This document shows, one piece after another, positions 44,471 through 53,466 of a DNA stretch of 64,000 nucleotides. Numbering within the stretch: position 1 is the first letter of the stretch; each line of letters opens with the position of its first letter. Below the pieces are notes generated by a model that searched no databases, had not been told where the DNA came from, and saw nothing but the letters and a program-made list of their open reading frames with translations. The position numbers and the translations under genes were made by a program. This DNA comes from Segetibacter sp. (GTDB lineage: Bacteria > Bacteroidota > Bacteroidia > Chitinophagales > Chitinophagaceae): assembly GCA_028288485.1 (NCBI GenBank), contig JAQBNO010000057.1:1-64000 (forward strand), read 5' to 3'.

Positions 44471-46339
44471 ATGTCGCAAATACTTCAATTATTTGTCTTA
44501 TTACCCCTGCTTGCTTTTTTAGCCAGTATGGTAATTTCTAAAAATAAGGAAAAACTTATTTCTGGCATTGCCATTACAACAACTGGTATTCATGCAACTG
44601 GTAGTTTAATCTTTATTGTTTATTGGATAATAAATGGCTACCCGGTATTAGATATTAAACATCTTGTATTATACAAAACAGCTGCATTTGAATTTGTTAT
44701 TAATTTCTATTTTGATAAAACCACAGCCGTATTTGCAACAGTAGGAGGAATAATAACATTACTGGTAAGCATCTTCAGCCGTTATTATTTGCACCGCGAC
44801 GAAGGTTTTAAACGGTTTTTCAATACCCTGCTACTGTTTTTCCTCGGGTACAGCCTTATTGTTTTCTCAGGTAATTTTGAAACACTTTTTATTGGCTGGG
44901 AAATACTGGGGTTTTGTTCTTTCCTGCTGATTGCTTTTTACCGCGACAGGTATTTGCCGGTAAAAAATGCTTTAAAAGTAATTTCCATTTATCGTTTGGG
45001 CGATGTCTGCCTGATGCTTGCCATGTGGATGTGCCATCACCTGTTTCATGCAAATATTACCTTCAGCCAAATACATGATGAAGCTTTTATTGCTGATCAC
45101 CTTCCGCAACATACTTCCCTCTTTATTTTTACCTCGGTAATGATTGTTGTTGCAACAGCAGCTAAATCTGCAATGCTGCCTTTCTCCTCCTGGTTACCGA
45201 GGGCAATGGAAGGACCTACAACTTCGAGCGCGGTTTTCTATGGATCTTTATCCGTTCACCTGGGCGCATTTTTATTGATACGAACTTACCCTTTTTGGGA
45301 GAACATTCTGGTTGTAAAACTATTGATCATAGTATTGGGATTAACAAGCAGCATTATAGCCTCCTCTATTGCCCGGGTTCAGTCAACAGTTAAAACCCAA
45401 ATCGCTTATTCTTCCATTACCCAGATAGGATTAATTTTTATCGAAGTGGCATTAGGCTTTCACACACTTGCCTTGATTCATTTTGCGGGAAATGCCTTCT
45501 TAAGAACTTACCAGCTATTGGTATCACCATCGGTATTAAGTTACGAGATACATGATATGGTCTTCAACTACAAACCTCCGATCCACGATCAAAGCACCGG
45601 TACTTTACAGAAAATAAAAAATGCCATTTACGTATTAAGCATAAAAGAATGGAACATCGACTGGTTTTTGTATCATTTTCTATGGTATCCTTTCAAATGG
45701 ATCGGAAGTAAAATGCATTTTTTGGGAAAGCCCGTATCAATTATTTTATTAGCCATCGTTTTCTTGTTCGGTGTGATGAGTTTTACGAACCAGGATGGCA
45801 GGTCGCTCCACTTAGAGAACTTTCTAACGCATGTTTTTTCGCTCCTTGGTTTGTTGTTGGTATTAAGCTCGTTCACAAAAAGGGATGATGCACGAAGAGC
45901 CTGGCTATTCGTAATAGCAGGCCAGTGTTTTGTTACATTATCAATAGTGATTGACGATAACGTCGATTTGATAGAGGCTTTTATTTACCTCAGTGGAATA
46001 ACTGTGGGTGCCGTTATTGGTTACATATGCCTGAACAGGATAAAGCAGGTCGATAACGACATCAGTTTAAACCAGTTTCACGGGTATTCTTACGAAAAAC
46101 CAAAGATTGCCTTTATCTTCCTGTTAAGTTGCCTGGCTTTAATTGGCTTTCCGTTTACCCCCACGTTCCTGGGAATCGACTTACTATTCACACACATTCA
46201 CCGCGACCAGCCTATATTAGTTGCACTTACTTCTTTCAGCTTCATATTTATTGAAATAGCCATCTTAAGAATTTATGCCCGTATTTTTATGGGTCAGCAT
46301 AAAAAGAATAACCATCCTATCGCTTACAGGTCGTCGTAA
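44471..46339 (+). CDS. dabB: DabB, NuoL/MrpA-like membrane subunit of the DAB complex
   Basis: A 622-aa protein of the proton-conducting NuoL/antiporter family with about 13-16 hydrophobic segments. Conserved parts include GWEILGFCSFLLIAFYRDR and AKSAMLPFSSWLPRAMEGPTTSSAVFYGSLSVH (broken here at residues PR, as in NuoL). It is longer than the DabB I recall from autotrophs (about 550 aa). The extra length is in the C-terminal half, with a loop at about 365-420 and further helices. It should couple cation flux to DabA. A terminator follows. Confidence 0.92.
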   Translation: MSQILQLFVLLPLLAFLASMVISKNKEKLISGIAITTTGIHATGSLIFIVYWIINGYPVLDIKHLVLYKTAAFEFVINFYFDKTTAVFATVGGIITLLVSIFSRYYLHRDEGFKRFFNTLLLFFLGYSLIVFSGNFETLFIGWEILGFCSFLLIAFYRDRYLPVKNALKVISIYRLGDVCLMLAMWMCHHLFHANITFSQIHDEAFIADHLPQHTSLFIFTSVMIVVATAAKSAMLPFSSWLPRAMEGPTTSSAVFYGSLSVHLGAFLLIRTYPFWENILVVKLLIIVLGLTSSIIASSIARVQSTVKTQIAYSSITQIGLIFIEVALGFHTLALIHFAGNAFLRTYQLLVSPSVLSYEIHDMVFNYKPPIHDQSTGTLQKIKNAIYVLSIKEWNIDWFLYHFLWYPFKWIGSKMHFLGKPVSIILLAIVFLFGVMSFTNQDGRSLHLENFLTHVFSLLGLLLVLSSFTKRDDARRAWLFVIAGQCFVTLSIVIDDNVDLIEAFIYLSGITVGAVIGYICLNRIKQVDNDISLNQFHGYSYEKPKIAFIFLLSCLALIGFPFTPTFLGIDLLFTHIHRDQPILVALTSFSFIFIEIAILRIYARIFMGQHKKNNHPIAYRSS

Positions 46340-46350
46340 TAAGAAGTTAA

Positions 46351-46397
46351 AAATGAACAAGGCCGGCTCTTTAATTGAGCCAGCCTTGTTCATTTTT
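46351..46397 (+). terminator. Terminator at the end of the inorganic-carbon cluster
   Basis: A 19-bp stem with one mismatch (46351-46369 with 46377-46395, arms carrying GAACAAGGC), 12 bases after the dabB stop and flanked by T on the + strand and by A before it, so it may act in both directions. Confidence 0.85.
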
Positions 46398-46482
46398 ATA
46401 ATGTGCGTTTTCTCTTAAAAGTATCTTCAATGGCATGTATAAGAATTTCTGGGGAGCCAACAGAAGTTTCCTTTTTCAACAT

Positions 46483-46503
46483 CGTTGTGTCACTCACTTG
46501 TAC
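46483..46503 (+). repeat. Dispersed repeat core, subtype B
   Basis: CGTTG-TGTCACTCA-CTTGTAC, preceded by TTTTTCAACAT. It lies between the dabB terminator and the enoyl-CoA hydratase gene. Confidence 0.75.
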
Positions 46504-46627
46504 GTTCCGAACTCCCTTTACCAAAAGCTTTAAAAGGGAATACCCAATAAAAAGTTCTTCATTCACAATTCTCCGCTCACCAAGCACATCATTCACCTTT
46601 GCCCATTCATCACTAACCACTCACAAA

Positions 46628-47410
46628 CTAGCTCACCTTACTCTTGCTCCTGAACTTCTGGATAAAGTTCCTGCTATAATCACTTAAGATCAACCTTCCG
46701 CTGATCGAAGCTCTTTCTTTTAACAACTCATCCCAGTCCTCTGTCCCTTTCCAAAACACTTTTTTCAATTCTCTCATTGCTTCAGGATTGCTTTGAGAAA
46801 GCGTAAAAGACAATCTTTCAATTGAATCTTCCATTCCCGATACTTCCGGATGTAATTCTGCATATAGACCTTTTCTTCGTGCCCAGTCACCTGAACGCCA
46901 CATATTGGCGTCGATCGTTAATTGTGTAAACGACGATAAGCCAATTTTTCTTTGAACTGCAGGGCCGATTACAAACGGGCCGAAACCGGCGCCGAGTTCA
47001 CTTAATTTGATATCGGCACCTTCTACCGCGATGGCATAATCTGCAGCCGCAGCAAGGCCAACGCCGCCACCCACAGTTTTACCATGAACCCGTGCAATAA
47101 TAAACTGCGGAGCTTTCCGCATTGCGTTGATTACTTTACCATAACCACTGAAGAATTGATACCCTTCTTCGGCTGTTTTTATGTTTTCCAGTTCATCAAA
47201 AGATGCCCCTGAACAGAATATTTTTTCACCCGCCGAACGGAGAATAATCACTTTTGTGCCTGGATTTACTCCCTCACTATGGATGGCTTGAGCAAGAGTT
47301 TCCAGCATTTTTCCAGGCAATGAATTTCCTTGTGGATGGAAAAATTCTAAGGTTGTAATTCCGTGTTCCTTTTCAGTTTTTACATATCCATCGTTTACCT
47401 GCGTAATCAT
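46628..47410 (-). CDS. Enoyl-CoA hydratase/isomerase family protein
   Basis: A 260-aa crotonase-fold protein. The CoA-binding region FCSGASFDELENIKTAEEG and the oxyanion-hole glycines in HGKTVGGGVGLAAAADYAIA are present. The first catalytic Glu of classical hydratases (in GGCELA) is replaced by Gly here, while the second is kept in KLSELGAGF. It may therefore be an isomerase or use another substrate rather than hydrate crotonyl-CoA. The gene stands alone. Confidence 0.85.
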   Translation of the reverse strand: MITQVNDGYVKTEKEHGITTLEFFHPQGNSLPGKMLETLAQAIHSEGVNPGTKVIILRSAGEKIFCSGASFDELENIKTAEEGYQFFSGYGKVINAMRKAPQFIIARVHGKTVGGGVGLAAAADYAIAVEGADIKLSELGAGFGPFVIGPAVQRKIGLSSFTQLTIDANMWRSGDWARRKGLYAELHPEVSGMEDSIERLSFTLSQSNPEAMRELKKVFWKGTEDWDELLKERASISGRLILSDYSRNFIQKFRSKSKVS

Positions 47411-48283
47411 GAGTTTATAATTTAGTTTTTTAGATGTCTTTTAAAATGTGCAAGGATGGCAGAACTTTCAACAATAGCCAATTCTCATTTTTCTACTTCC
47501 ACAACTCTACGACCGGGGCCTTACCACGCGTTATAGTTGCTTTTCACTTTACGGTTGATTTTATTATTTTAACAAAATTCAAAAGGATAAAGTTTATTAT
47601 AGAATCAGGCCTCGTAATTACTCTTTCATAAAATTACAATTTCTTCAACCTCTTTTACATTAAAGGTCCTGCAACTTAAAAAATTGAAAACCGGTCCTCT
47701 TCTTAGATGTCAACTCGTGGTAAAAGTTTAGTAACTGTCCGGCACTTTAACCGTTAACAATAATCCTTTTACCGAAATATGCTTTTTTCAACTAATTAAA
47801 GCGGCCCATTGAATGCATCGAAAAGAATAGCCCTTTCTACAAACAGCTATAAAATTGAAAGTGGTTTTTTGAAAACTTATTGTATCGGGAAGTATTTAAA
47901 TAACGGGTAAATGATTAAAGAAATTGTTTATTCCTTATAGAATTTAAAAAAAGTTCAGGAGCAATATCTAAGCGTTTAACAGGAGTAGAATATGCAGCAG
48001 AATTGTTAGAGCAAAAGCAAATGTTTCTCTGTTTCCCGGCCTACTTCTCCTAACGAGAAGGACCGGGTCTGCCCGAATGAATTCTTTCAGGCGGGGATGC
48101 GGTTAAATGCTGCTGATAAAACACAAAGTAAAAGTGAGTGACACTACTTGTCCCCTTCAGGCAATGATGCTGAAAAAAGTTATCAAGCTTGTCTCAAAAA
48201 ACTTCCGCTTGCTGCCACCGTCCACAAACCTACATTCATCGCTGGCACAGCTTTATTACAATCTATAACCTAACGCCACAGCC
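47411..48283. other. Long gap without a gene, upstream of ligD
   Basis: 873 bases. It holds a nested hairpin (CCCGG 48035-48039 with CCGGG 48063-48067, enclosing CTTCTC 48044-48049 with GAGAAG 48055-48060). A diverged subtype B core on the - strand lies at 48128-48148 (18 of 21 bases match). A 65-codon frame from 47434 is not protein-like. Confidence 0.5.
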
Positions 48284-50326
48284 ATGAAAACAAAAGATCC
48301 GAAGCCTGACACTAAAATAGAGGCCCTTTTAAAAAAAGGAACCAAAACCAATTTTCCCGAAGACATAAAGCCGATGCTTGCGACACTGGTTGATAAACCG
48401 GTAGAAGAGCCTGGCTGGATGTACGAGGTAAAGTGGGACGGCTTCAGGTCGCTTGGCTATATAAACAATGGTGTAGTTGATATTCGTTCCAGGAACAATA
48501 AATCGTTTAACGAAAAGTTTTATCCTGTTTTTGATGCGTTGAAACAATGGGGACTAAACGTAGTTGTCGACGGCGAAGTGGTGGTATTAAATGAAAAAGG
48601 TGTTCCTGATTTTAGTGATCTGCAAAACTGGCGAAGTGAAGCAGATGGACGGCTTGTCTATTACCTTTTTGATATTTTATGGCTTGAAGGAACCGACCTG
48701 ATGAAGGTACCACTTAAAGAGCGGCGCGAAATATTGCAGGCAGTTGCACCCAAAGAAGGCATCCTGAAAGTGAGCGAAAACTTTGATGCTACAGGTAGCG
48801 AATTCTTTGCTTTGGCAGATAAAATGGGGCTGGAGGGAATAATGGCTAAAAAGGAAACCAGCCTTTATTCTCCCGATCTGCGCAGTAAAGAGTGGCTGAA
48901 AATAAAAACCGAAAAACACCAGGAACTGATCATTGGCGGTTACACATGTAATGAAGGATCTCCCAAACCTTTTAGTGCATTGTTACTTGGTTGGTTTCAA
49001 AGCGGCGCATTTCATCATGTAACGCCGGTAGGTACCGGTTTTACCGTTAAACACCAAAAGGAAATCATCGAAAAGCTAAAGCCGTTCGTAATCCCCGATT
49101 GTCCTTTTGTACATGTTCCCGCATTTAACAAGCCTTCGCGGTTCCGGCCAAATCCTCCTAAAGCAGAAGTGACATGGGTGAAACCTGAAATCGTTTGCGA
49201 GATCAGCTACCGCGAAATGACAAAAGATGGCGGCATCCGCCATCCGTCATTTAGAGGTTTACGTGAAGATAAAAATGCAAAAGATGTGGTTCGTGAAAAA
49301 CCGGTACCTGTAACTGAAGTGGTTAATGAAGAAAATACCCTGGTTAAGAAAAAGGTACTTGGAGCGCCAACAAAAAAAGAAAGGCAATCGCTCTTAAATC
49401 CAACTGAAGAATCGCAGGTCAAAAATGTTTGTGGGCATGATCTCAAGTTTACCAATCTCGGCAAAGTATACTGGCCAAAAGAAGGTTATACCAAACGCGA
49501 TATGTTGAATTACTATTACCAGGTTGCGCCTTTTATGTTGCCCTATGTAAAAGACAAGCCCCAGACCCTGAACCGTTACCCGAATGGCATTGATGGAAAA
49601 ACATTTTACCAAAAAGACGTAAAAGGCAAAGCTCCCGAATGGGTGGAGACCTTTCCTTACCACAGTTATACAGATGGCCGGGACAAAGAGTTTGCAGTGA
49701 TCACCGATGAAGCAAGCCTGTTATATGTTGCCGGGCTCGGATGCATAGAAATAAATCCGTGGAGCAGCAAGACCGCAACACCCGACAATCCTGATTGGTG
49801 CATCATTGATCTCGACCCTGATAAGAACACCTTTGAACAGGTAATTGAAACAGCCTGTGTCACCAAACAGATCTTAGATGCTATTGAAGTTCCTGCCTAT
49901 TGTAAAACTTCCGGTTCTACCGGTCTGCATATCTATATTCCATTTGGTGCCAAATACGATTATGAAGATTCAAAAGAGTTCGGACGGGCGCTCGCAAAAC
50001 TGATACATGGACAACTTCCCGACTACACAAGCATCGAACGAAAGGTTAGCGACAGGAAAGGAAAAATGTATATCGACTTTCTTCAGAACCGTCCCCAGGC
50101 GACTGTTGCCGGTCCTTATTCATTACGGCCGAAACCATTTGCCCCTGTTTCCATGCCTCTGCATTGGGAAGAGATAAAGCCGGGTTTACAAATCAAGAAC
50201 TTCACCATCAAAAACGCCATGGCAAGAGTAAAGGAACAAGGGGATATTTTCACTGGTGTGTTAGGTGAAGGTATTGATTTGCAGAAAGCTTTAAAAAATG
50301 TGGAGAGTATGTTTGGGGGAAAGTAA
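48284..50326 (+). CDS. ligD: DNA ligase D, LIG-POL two-domain form
   Basis: A 680-aa non-homologous end-joining protein. An N-terminal ATP-dependent ligase domain carries the nucleotidyl-lysine motif YEVKWDGFR (about 47-55) and SKEWLKIKTEK (motif V). An OB-fold follows, and from about residue 383 a primase-like polymerase domain (LGKVYWPKEGYTKRDMLNYY, IIDLDPDKNTFEQV with the metal Asp pair, SGSTGLHIYIPF). The 3'-phosphoesterase domain seen in many LigD proteins is absent. No ku gene is adjacent. The stop codon overlaps a remnant frame described at 50325. Confidence 0.93.
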   Translation: MKTKDPKPDTKIEALLKKGTKTNFPEDIKPMLATLVDKPVEEPGWMYEVKWDGFRSLGYINNGVVDIRSRNNKSFNEKFYPVFDALKQWGLNVVVDGEVVVLNEKGVPDFSDLQNWRSEADGRLVYYLFDILWLEGTDLMKVPLKERREILQAVAPKEGILKVSENFDATGSEFFALADKMGLEGIMAKKETSLYSPDLRSKEWLKIKTEKHQELIIGGYTCNEGSPKPFSALLLGWFQSGAFHHVTPVGTGFTVKHQKEIIEKLKPFVIPDCPFVHVPAFNKPSRFRPNPPKAEVTWVKPEIVCEISYREMTKDGGIRHPSFRGLREDKNAKDVVREKPVPVTEVVNEENTLVKKKVLGAPTKKERQSLLNPTEESQVKNVCGHDLKFTNLGKVYWPKEGYTKRDMLNYYYQVAPFMLPYVKDKPQTLNRYPNGIDGKTFYQKDVKGKAPEWVETFPYHSYTDGRDKEFAVITDEASLLYVAGLGCIEINPWSSKTATPDNPDWCIIDLDPDKNTFEQVIETACVTKQILDAIEVPAYCKTSGSTGLHIYIPFGAKYDYEDSKEFGRALAKLIHGQLPDYTSIERKVSDRKGKMYIDFLQNRPQATVAGPYSLRPKPFAPVSMPLHWEEIKPGLQIKNFTIKNAMARVKEQGDIFTGVLGEGIDLQKALKNVESMFGGK

Positions 50327-50468
50327 TCAATTCGATAAAGAAGCTATTTATCATGTCAATAATAAATGGGGGTTGCAGGGTTACACCACTTTTCAACTCT
50401 CCAGGATTGATAACCAGCTTATGCTTGATGCTTTAGATACTGTCTACAATGACATGTTGAAAAGTAAG
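50325..50468 (+). pseudogene. C-terminal remnant of an MmcQ/YjbR family gene
   Basis: Starting at the last two bases of ligD, a frame of 47 codons reads NQFDKEAIYHVNNKWGLQG, YTTFQL, MLDALDTVYNDMLKK and stops at 50466-50468. It has no start codon of its own. The NKWGxQGxTT...DAL..AY pattern is the C-terminal half of MmcQ/YjbR proteins (about 115 aa). The N-terminal half is missing, replaced by ligD. I infer a deletion that joined ligD to the 3' end of an MmcQ/YjbR gene. Confidence 0.6.
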
Positions 50469-50584
50469 AAAAAATAGCAGTGTTTACTGCAGGCTAAAGT
50501 GCAACAAGAATAAGAACGAAGGCGGCTAACGGCTATTAATGGATTATGCATTCTCGCAAGCCAGTGAACGAGGCAGATGTAGCA

Positions 50585-51076
50585 TTATTTTTTCAACAAT
50601 TCATCCAGGTTACCATGCGCCATTGTAAAGCCTTCTTCAAAGCCCATTTCAATGATTTTTTCCATATCAACTTCACTGTCGAATGTAATTTCAACTTCCA
50701 CCCTCGTGCCTGTATCCGTTGAACTGAAGATATTCTTCCAATGCATACCAGGGATATCATGCGTTATGTTTCCGTTCTCATCACAAAACGAGTCTCGTGC
50801 ACTAAAGCTTTTATTTGGAACAATTGTTTTAAAGTCTTCGCGGCAATAAGATTCAGTCCCATCCGGTCCTACCATACTATACAGCCAAAGACCACCTTCA
50901 CGAAAGTCCATCGATTTTGTTTTTGCTTTCCATGGCTTCGGCGCCCACCACTCATCCAGTATATTTTTATCGGTCCAGGCTTTCCACACTTCTTCCAGCG
51001 GAGCATCAAATTCCCTTACTACAATAAGTTTTTTGTTGGCTGCATCTTTCGCGATGGTTGTCTGTTTGTTACTCAT
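50585..51076 (-). CDS. SRPBCC/AHSA1 domain protein
   Basis: A 163-aa single-domain protein with the Aha1/START-like fold: [20 protein letters not shown], a WWAPKPW motif, and [16 protein letters not shown] at the C-terminus. Such proteins bind small hydrophobic ligands. The function is unknown. Its ATG overlaps the stop of the upstream ArsR-type gene by 4 bases (51073-51076), so the two are translationally coupled. This pairing is very common and suggests that the regulator controls its own partner. Confidence 0.9.
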   Translation of the reverse strand: MSNKQTTIAKDAANKKLIVVREFDAPLEEVWKAWTDKNILDEWWAPKPWKAKTKSMDFREGGLWLYSMVGPDGTESYCREDFKTIVPNKSFSARDSFCDENGNITHDIPGMHWKNIFSSTDTGTRVEVEITFDSEVDMEKIIEMGFEEGFTMAHGNLDELLKK

Positions 51077-51393
51077 GGTTTTGTGTTTTTTATATTTTTT
51101 AATACAGTATCTAACTGGTTAAACCGGTCTTCCCACTTTTGGCGGAAAGGCTCAAGCCATTTATCTACTTCCTTCATTTTTTGAGGATTAAAATGATAAT
51201 ATATTTCTCTTCCCGATTGTTCTTGCTTTACAAGGTCACTCTCCGCCAAAATTTTTATGTGCTTCGACACGGCTTGCCGGGTGCTTTCAAAGTGTTCAGC
51301 AATTGCATTTGGTGTCATTGCCTGGATGGCTAACAAAGTGAGAATTGCCCTGCGTGTAGGATCTGCAATTGCCTGGAATACGTCTCGTCTCAT
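51073..51393 (-). CDS. ArsR-family winged-helix regulator
   Basis: A 106-aa DNA-binding protein: [18 protein letters not shown], then the recognition helix [18 protein letters not shown] and a wing with [10 protein letters not shown]. It has no cysteines in metal-binding positions, so it is probably not a metal sensor but the autorepressor type that accompanies AHSA1 genes. It is the first gene of the two-gene unit and is preceded by an AT-rich promoter region. Confidence 0.92.
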   Translation of the reverse strand: MRRDVFQAIADPTRRAILTLLAIQAMTPNAIAEHFESTRQAVSKHIKILAESDLVKQEQSGREIYYHFNPQKMKEVDKWLEPFRQKWEDRFNQLDTVLKNIKNTKP

Positions 51394-51483
51394 TTTATAT
51401 TCATTTTCTGCAACTAATCAGTTGCAAATATAAACGCGAAATCGAATGGTTGCAAGTTTTTTTAATTTTTTCTTTACTCCAGC

Positions 51484-51666
51484 TTAATCCTGTTCCCCGA
51501 ATTTTTTCTCGTGTTGAAAGTGGACGTTACTCTGGAAGACCATTATTTTCATCAAGTAGCGCTTTTGTCCAAGCTCTCCCCTTGCTCGCGCCAGTATAAT
51601 TGTCTTGTTTACCGGTTTAGTATCGTCACCCGTACTACTCTCATAATCTTCCGCAATATTTGCCAT
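51484..51666 (-). CDS. Hypothetical small protein
   Basis: A 60-codon frame with a GGGAG sequence 5 bases before its ATG. It is charged and soluble, with NKTIILARARGELGQKRYLM in the middle. No family is recognised and coding is uncertain. It lies 74 bases downstream of the 52-aa frame at 51741 on the same strand. Confidence 0.3.
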   Translation of the reverse strand: MANIAEDYESSTGDDTKPVNKTIILARARGELGQKRYLMKIMVFQSNVHFQHEKKFGEQD

Positions 51667-51740
51667 AATATCTCCCGTTCGGGGTTAGCTTAATCATTTA
51701 AATAAATGGTCTCTATAGTACAAGCAACTACTGATAAACT

Positions 51741-51899
51741 TTAGGCTATCGGAATTAAAATGCGTATTATATCGTTAAAAATCCTGTTCTGGCGCCTTAC
51801 TGTCTTCAACGATAAATCTTTCATCTTGTGTTCTTTAATGAAAGCTTCAACCATTTTTAACTCTTCGTCGTTTGCTGTTTCTATTAATACACTTTTCAT
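51741..51899 (-). CDS. 52-aa small protein with antitoxin-like start
   Basis: Starts at ATG 51899 and reads MKSVLIETANDEELKMVEAF, then IKEHKMKDLSLKTVRR and a hydrophobic end. A short beta strand followed by an acidic helix is the usual N-terminus of small Bacteroidota antitoxins. No toxin partner is clear; the next frame (51484-51666) is doubtful. It could be an orphan antitoxin or the N-terminal remnant of one. Confidence 0.45.
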   Translation of the reverse strand: MKSVLIETANDEELKMVEAFIKEHKMKDLSLKTVRRQNRIFNDIIRILIPIA

Positions 51900-51932
51900 T
51901 GTTTTGGATATGTGAGGTAAATCAATTTCTCC

Positions 51933-53258
51933 CTATACTAATTTTGGTTCTAATTCCGGATCTTTAATTGTAACGTGCGTTATTTTACCAACCAGGAAAA
52001 TATAAGAGAGCGCACCGATCAATCCTAAGGCGCCAATAAAAACAAGGGCCGGTTCAAAATCTCCTTCTTTTACCAAAAAACCGATTACGATGGGCACGAC
52101 GATGGAAGCTAAATTACCCATGAAATTAAACACCCCACCTGTTAGCCCAATCAGGTGCTTTGGCGATAAGATCGAAACAAATACCCAGGAGATTAATGCC
52201 ATCCCGGCCCCAAAGAAAGCCAGGGCCATAAAGAAAATAATATAGGTCGTATTGTTAGTGTAATTAGCGCCCACAATACTCGCCGATACAATAAGACCAA
52301 TAATAATGGGTGTCTTCCGTGCCATCCCGATAGATTTACCTTTACGCACCAGGTAATCTGATACGAAGCCCGACAAAAGCAAACCCCCGCATGCAGCCAA
52401 AAAAGGAATAGAAGCAAGGTAGCCCGATTTAATAAAGTTTAAGCCACGGTATTGAACCAGGTAAGTGGGAAACCAGGTCAGGAAAAACCAGAGCATAGCG
52501 TTCATCGCGAATTGCCCAATGTATATACCCCACAAAGTACGGTTGGTGAATACCTGTTTTACATTCGCCCATTTCCAGATAGAGGGTTGCCCTGGTTCAT
52601 TTTTTTTACCTGAGATTAAACCGCCTCCTTTTTCAATATAGTCGAGTTCGGCCTGGTTCACTTTCTTGTGATCCATCGGATCGCGGTAAAAAAAATACCA
52701 CACTAATCCCCACACCAACCCTAACATGCCGGTGGTAACAAATAATCCTTTCCAGCCAAAATAAAATTGAATGGTTACCAAAACGGGTGTAAAAAAAGCA
52801 AGGCCGATGAATTGACCGCATACATACATGGCGATGGCGGAAGCCCTCTCATGGTCGGGAAACCAACTGGTGACGATGCGGTTATTGATAGGATAGGAAG
52901 GTGCTTCAAACGCCCCGGTTGCTAAGCGAAGTCCAAAGAGACTAACAAATCCTCTCGCAAATCCTTGAAATATCGTAGTCAGCGACCAGGTAATTAAACA
53001 AAATGCGTACAAGACTCTTGGTCCAAACCGGTCAGCTATCAAGCCTCCCGGAATTTGTAATAGCGCATAGGTCCAGCCAAAAGCCGAAAAGATCAAACCC
53101 ATTTCTACGGTAGATAATTGCAGATCTTTACTAAGAGCCGACGCAGCAACTGAAAGATTACTGCGGTCGAGGTAATTAATCATTACATTAACGAACACAA
53201 GGCTTAGCATAGCGTATCGTATCCTGGTTCTTTTGGTTCTGCCGGTTAGTTGTTCCAT
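51933..53258 (-). CDS. MFS transporter, anion:cation symporter family
   Basis: A 441-aa inner-membrane carrier with 12 hydrophobic segments. MINYLDRSNLSVAASALSKD near the N-terminus, GWTYALLQIPGGLIADRFGPR in the first half (between TM2 and TM3) and GAFEAPSYPINNRIVTSWFP are landmarks of the ACS family, which takes up hexonates and glucarate- or galactonate-like sugar acids. It lies at the 3' end of a - strand catabolic cluster (53969-60196), so it probably imports the substrate for those enzymes. A 710-base repeat-rich gap separates it from the next gene. Confidence 0.9.
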   Translation of the reverse strand: MEQLTGRTKRTRIRYAMLSLVFVNVMINYLDRSNLSVAASALSKDLQLSTVEMGLIFSAFGWTYALLQIPGGLIADRFGPRVLYAFCLITWSLTTIFQGFARGFVSLFGLRLATGAFEAPSYPINNRIVTSWFPDHERASAIAMYVCGQFIGLAFFTPVLVTIQFYFGWKGLFVTTGMLGLVWGLVWYFFYRDPMDHKKVNQAELDYIEKGGGLISGKKNEPGQPSIWKWANVKQVFTNRTLWGIYIGQFAMNAMLWFFLTWFPTYLVQYRGLNFIKSGYLASIPFLAACGGLLLSGFVSDYLVRKGKSIGMARKTPIIIGLIVSASIVGANYTNNTTYIIFFMALAFFGAGMALISWVFVSILSPKHLIGLTGGVFNFMGNLASIVVPIVIGFLVKEGDFEPALVFIGALGLIGALSYIFLVGKITHVTIKDPELEPKLV

Positions 53259-53368
53259 TGAAGGGGTATGGGGTATATGTGAACGGTTTAAATTTTTACA
53301 AAAAGCTACGATGTTGTTTACGTAAGTGTTATTTTTTGTTGACCAACTTTAGCCTCTTTATTCATCAG

Positions 53369-53389
53369 CGTTGTGTCACTCACTTGTAC
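53369..53389 (+). repeat. Dispersed repeat core, subtype B
   Basis: CGTTG-TGTCACTCA-CTTGTAC preceded by TTCATCAG. The same core as 33708 and 46483, without mismatch. Confidence 0.75.
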
Positions 53390-53466
53390 TGTTAATCCCC
53401 CTTTAACCAGATTTTATCCTGCAAGTGAAAGGTGGTCACGCACTGAACCTTTCCAGATCAATTAAG

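Noticed and set aside
47434-47631. 65-aa frame upstream of ligD
   Set aside because: Aromatic and hydrophobic composition typical of noncoding AT-rich sequence; no homology features.
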